This document shows, one piece after another, positions 52,963-55,729 of a stretch of DNA of 55,729 bases. Below the pieces are notes generated by a model. The model saw only the letters and a list, made by a program, of their open reading frames with translations, made no database searches and was not told where the DNA came from. A program made the translations under genes and the position numbers. Position 1 is the stretch's first letter, and each line of letters starts with the position of its first letter. The stretch is taken from positions 1-55,729 of the forward strand of contig CAYIYH010000010.1 in NCBI GenBank assembly GCA_964367585.1. The letters run 5' to 3'. This stretch comes from CAYJGJ01 sp964367585. GTDB taxonomy: Bacteria > Bacillota > Clostridia > Peptostreptococcales > Anaerovoracaceae.

Positions 52963-53889
52963 ATGGATATTTCGGTAATAATACCTGCATATAATGAAAG
53001 TGATAATATTGATATATTATTTCACACTCTTGATGAATATTTTTCAAATTGTGATTTTAGTGCTGAGTGCATTTTTGTTAATGACGGTTCTAAGGACGAT
53101 ACACTTATTAAAATGAAAATGCAAAAACCTCAGAATTTTAATGCTAAGATAGTAAATCTTTCGAAAAACAGTGGCTCACATGCAGCTATTAGAGCTGGTT
53201 GTCAAATAGCTACAGGCGAATATACTATGTTTCTTGGAGCAGACTTGCAGGAACCAGTTGAATTGATAGGGAGAGTTTTATCAAAGTTTAAAAATGATGG
53301 AAATGACAAGGTTTATGTAGTAAGGGGAAAAACGCAGAGAAGGTTATCAGAACGACTTTTCTCGAATATCTTTCATTTTTTAATTAAAAAGTATGCTGTA
53401 CATGAAATGCCAAAAGGGGATGTATTTAATATCGGATTTTCTAAAAAGGTTAGAGATAGTTTCAATAACAACATTCAAAAAAACTCTTCTATATTTTTAC
53501 AATTAATAGAGATGGGTTTTTCGCATAGTATTATTGAACAAAGCTATGGTGAACGAAAAATTGGGAAATCTAAGTGGACATATTCTGCTAAAGTTAAATT
53601 ATTTATAGACTCTTTTGTTAATTTCTCCTACTTTCCTATACGGCTAATTTCAATAATAGGTGTTTTATTTGCGATTTTTGGATTTTTATATGCAATATAT
53701 ATTATCGTAATTAGAATTTTTAACATATTTCCTATGGATGTAGGCTGGGCCACTTTAATTTCAATTATCAGTATCGGATTTGGGGTAACTAACATTTCTC
53801 TTGGTATAATTGCTGAGTATCTTTGGAGAACTATGGATAGTACGAAGAAACAACCGTTATTCATTATAAATGAGGTTGTAGAGTTGTAA
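52963..53889 (+). CDS. Undecaprenyl-phosphate glycosyltransferase, GT2 (ArnC/GtrB-like)
   Basis: The 308-residue protein has a GT2 catalytic domain with ISVIIPAYNESDNID at residues 3-17, FVNDGSKDDT near 39, and ADLQEPVEL near 94. The acceptor-side signature GKSKWTYSAKVKLFIDSFVN is near 206. Two C-terminal transmembrane helices follow (about 230-255 and 265-290). This is the layout of ArnC and GtrB, which load a sugar onto undecaprenyl phosphate. It likely charges the amino sugar made by the two upstream enzymes for the SMR-type flippase and GT-C transferase at 48.1-50.6 kb. Confidence 0.9.
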   Translation: MDISVIIPAYNESDNIDILFHTLDEYFSNCDFSAECIFVNDGSKDDTLIKMKMQKPQNFNAKIVNLSKNSGSHAAIRAGCQIATGEYTMFLGADLQEPVELIGRVLSKFKNDGNDKVYVVRGKTQRRLSERLFSNIFHFLIKKYAVHEMPKGDVFNIGFSKKVRDSFNNNIQKNSSIFLQLIEMGFSHSIIEQSYGERKIGKSKWTYSAKVKLFIDSFVNFSYFPIRLISIIGVLFAIFGFLYAIYIIVIRIFNIFPMDVGWATLISIISIGFGVTNISLGIIAEYLWRTMDSTKKQPLFIINEVVEL

Positions 53890-53929
53890 ACAAACTTAAT
53901 AAATGTTGTATTTTGGAGGGATTTGCTTT

Positions 53930-54481
53930 GTGAATATTGATCAAGTAAAAAAAGAACTAATTACAAAACGCATAGAAATGCAAAATGATTGGGATAGAGT
54001 GTTACCTTCAAATGAACTCTTATTTGACCGTTGGGAAAAGGCTGATTTATGTAAAGCGGGAAAAGGATCGAGCATTTATGATAGCTCAATTTTGATGGGA
54101 AATGTAGTTATTGGGAAAACCGTTTGGATTGGTCCTTGGGTTCTACTTGACGGGACAGGTGGAGAGCTGTTTATAGGCGATTATTGTAATATATCGGCAG
54201 GAGTCCAAATTTATACGCATGATACAATCGAGAATGTCTTAAGTGGAGGAGATGCTCCTAAAAAAAATGCACCTGTAAAAATAGATAATAATTGTTACAT
54301 TGCTCCTATGTGCATTATCTCAAAAGGCGTAACAATTGGAGAATGCAGTGTTGTTGCTGCAAATAGTTTCGTAAATACGAGTTTCGATAGCCACAGCATT
54401 ATTGCAGGTACACCTGCAAAATTAATTGGAAAAGTTGTTTTTAATAATAAAGGTCATATTCATTTTGAATATGAAATATAG
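53930..54481 (+). CDS. Left-handed beta-helix acyltransferase (hexapeptide repeat)
   Basis: The 183-residue protein has a helical N-terminus (about residues 1-45). Hexapeptide turns follow from SILMGNVVIGKTVWIGPWVL to IIAGTPAKLIGKV, including the active-site-like YTHDTIENV near 103. It resembles sugar O- or N-acetyltransferases. It probably acylates the amino sugar made by this operon, a step that takes the place of formylation in the Arn pathway. GTG 53930 is chosen over the frame start at 53903 because GGAGGG lies 9 nt upstream. Confidence 0.8.
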   Translation: MNIDQVKKELITKRIEMQNDWDRVLPSNELLFDRWEKADLCKAGKGSSIYDSSILMGNVVIGKTVWIGPWVLLDGTGGELFIGDYCNISAGVQIYTHDTIENVLSGGDAPKKNAPVKIDNNCYIAPMCIISKGVTIGECSVVAANSFVNTSFDSHSIIAGTPAKLIGKVVFNNKGHIHFEYEI

Positions 54482-54551
54482 TAATTGAGTTTTCTACTGA
54501 TTAATTAATTTTCTGAGAAAATATGATTACCGGTTTTGCTTGTATCTTTAC

Positions 54552-54557
54552 TATAAT
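54552..54557 (+). promoter_or_regulatory. Possible -10 box upstream of the surface-protein gene
   Basis: TATAAT sits about 200 nt before the GTG start at 54755. No good -35 box is present (TTACCG at 54527 is 19 nt away), and no TG extension. The intervening 54482-54611 holds no gene that I can recognise. Confidence 0.3.
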
Positions 54558-54596
54558 AACAAGGATCTAAAATTGGATTAATATCTATACTTCTAA

Positions 54597-54758
54597 CTTA
54601 AAGAAGATTGCATGCTGTTTGTAAATAATAGAATAGGAAACAATGCTATAGTGGGGATGGCACCGATTGTTATTAATGACATAAATTCGAGAACAACTGT
54701 TGCCGGAAGCCCAGCAAAACCACTCAAAAAGAATAAATATTTTAAGGGGGGAAAGTGA
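54597..54758 (+). pseudogene. C-terminal fragment of a hexapeptide acetyltransferase
   Basis: An ATG at 54612 opens a 48-codon frame reading NNRIGNNAIVGMAPIVINDI and then TTVAGSPAKPLKK. This matches the last coil and C-terminal cap of left-handed beta-helix acetyltransferases (compare GNNAIVG..VV.KDI...VAGNPAK). The preceding codons back to a stop at 54594 (LKEDC) also fit the fold. The body of the protein is missing upstream, so this is a remnant of a second such gene. Its last bases contain the ribosome binding site and start of the next gene. Confidence 0.7.
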
Positions 54759-55729
54759 AAAGAATAAATCAATTGGTTAGTATACTAGTTATTTTAACAA
54801 TATTAAATAGCTTTATTATTCCGATATATACAACAGACATACTTGCAGAGTCATCAATAGTGGATGTTGACTTGAATCAATCAAATTTTCCAGATGCTAC
54901 TTTTAGATCCTACATCGGCAGTATTGCGGATATAGATAGTAATGGCATTTTAAGTATAAGCGAAATTGAAAGTATCACATCAATTGATGCTAATAACCTA
55001 GAAATTACTAGTTTGAAAGGTATTGAGTACTTTGTTAACTTAAGTACACTGCAAGCTCGAAACAATAGTATAGAGGGATATTTAGATTTATCAAATTTAT
55101 CTATGTTAAACTCAATTAGTTTGGAGCAAAATCTCATAAGCTCATTAGAGCTAAATACGAGTGCTCCGGCTACTGAGGTTAGGGTGCACTTAAATTATTT
55201 ATCAAGTGAGCAAGCTGTTACTGGTAAGCAGATTTCTTTTCCCACAACAGAAACTGTGAGTGGACACAGGTTTTACCCTCAACAAATTCCAGTATTCATT
55301 CCTGTGGAAAATCTGACTTTTCCTAAAGATCTTACTGTAGAAGTTGGAGAAGAGTTAGATTTAACGCCTGCTTTTACGCCAATCAATGGAACTGATCAGA
55401 CTATAATTTGGGAAGAAGGGTATGAGTCGGTTTCAATATCTGAAGAAAATTTGTTTACTGCCACTTCGCCAGGTAACTATTCTATTACAGCAGTAATTAT
55501 GAATGGTAGTGCGGATGGAAATGCAATTGAATTTCCTCTTACAGTAGAAGTTATTTCACTTTCTCAATCGCAAGATTTAGAGAGTTCTAACGAAAAAGAA
55601 ATAAATGCTCCCAATACTACACTAGGCAATGGATCTATTCAAGCCAAGACACCTGAAGAAAGCAAAGTAGTAAGCGCATATGCAAATTTAATATCAACAA
55701 TTGTTAGTGTGACAGATGTATATGATGCT
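54755..55729 (+). CDS. Secreted leucine-rich-repeat surface protein, 5' part (runs off the window)
   Basis: The frame stays open to the window end, giving 325 residues so far. A signal peptide (MKRINQLVSILVILTILNSF, cleavage perhaps after ILA near residue 34) is followed by NQSNFPDATFRSYIG. Next is an EF-hand-like DIDSNGILSISEIESI near 67-82. Leucine-rich repeats (ITSLKGIEYFVNLSTLQARN) run to about 150. A bacterial Ig-like domain near 190-270 (LTVEVGEELDLTPAFTP) and a Ser/Thr/Asn-rich region follow. The start is GTG with AAGGGGGG just upstream. Such proteins are common in gut Clostridia as surface or adhesin-like proteins. Any C-terminal wall anchor lies outside the window. Confidence 0.82.
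   Translation, partial: MKRINQLVSILVILTILNSFIIPIYTTDILAESSIVDVDLNQSNFPDATFRSYIGSIADIDSNGILSISEIESITSIDANNLEITSLKGIEYFVNLSTLQARNNSIEGYLDLSNLSMLNSISLEQNLISSLELNTSAPATEVRVHLNYLSSEQAVTGKQISFPTTETVSGHRFYPQQIPVFIPVENLTFPKDLTVEVGEELDLTPAFTPINGTDQTIIWEEGYESVSISEENLFTATSPGNYSITAVIMNGSADGNAIEFPLTVEVISLSQSQDLESSNEKEINAPNTTLGNGSIQAKTPEESKVVSAYANLISTIVSVTDVYDA

Noticed and set aside
1..55729. CRISPR array, insertion sequence or prophage
   Set aside because: No regularly spaced repeats, transposase, integrase or phage structural genes were recognised anywhere in the window.

Overview
The window looks like chromosomal DNA of a low-GC Gram-positive anaerobe, probably a member of the Clostridia. That view rests on the rRNA/tRNA arrangement, strong AGGAGG-type ribosome binding sites, AT-rich coding sequence, the rpsO-pnp order, and an anaerobe-style allantoin operon. 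The species cannot be fixed from sequence reading alone.

Region 1 (1-8.8 kb) is housekeeping and small accessory genes. It holds the 3' end of a 23S rRNA, a 5S rRNA, tRNA-Glu(TTC) and tRNA-Leu(TAG), then rpsT, deoD and the divergent rpsO-pnp pair. After these come a MntP-type manganese exporter, a HAD phosphatase, a frameshifted HxlR regulator, a radical SAM protein, a short-chain dehydrogenase, and a mazE antitoxin whose mazF partner is reduced to a stub.

Region 2 (8.9-15.2 kb) is a purine-salvage operon: allantoinase, an allantoin/hydantoin racemase, allantoate amidohydrolase and an NCS1 permease. A strong palindromic terminator follows. Next is an AraC-type regulator carrying an extra C-terminal domain that reads as a degenerate nitroreductase, an unusual fusion.

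Region 3 (15.2-54.5 kb) is one very large surface-glycan locus, all on the + strand. It is divided by recurring extended -10 promoters (near 15.23, 19.99, 22.87, 37.45 and 50.70 kb). Its sub-modules are: (a) WecB epimerase, an MBOAT/SGNH O-acetylation pair and a TupA-like ATP-grasp; (b) a first phosphoglycosyltransferase, an epimerase and a GT4; (c) a bacillosamine-like set (aminotransferase, PglC-type phosphoglycosyltransferase, GNAT) joined to a PLP fold-type II enzyme and an ATP-grasp ligase; (d) a run of GT4 enzymes, a Wzy-like polymerase and a Wzx flippase; (e) a CapD/PglF-type 4,6-dehydratase, another GT4, an O-antigen-ligase-like protein and another GT4; (f) WbpD and WbpA uronic-acid genes, a second Wzy paralogue and a second Wzx; (g) two small EamA/SMR-type flippase subunits and a GT-C transferase, followed after a new promoter by an ArnA-like SDR, an aminotransferase, an ArnC/GtrB-like GT2 and a hexapeptide acyltransferase. 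Module (g) has the composition of the Gram-negative Arn (aminoarabinose) pathway and is the most interesting system here.

Region 4 (54.5 kb to the end) holds a broken hexapeptide-transferase fragment. It also holds the 5' part of a secreted protein with a signal peptide, an EF-hand-like segment, leucine-rich repeats and an Ig-like domain. This protein runs off the window and is a plausible surface partner of the glycan locus. No CRISPR array, insertion sequence or prophage was seen.
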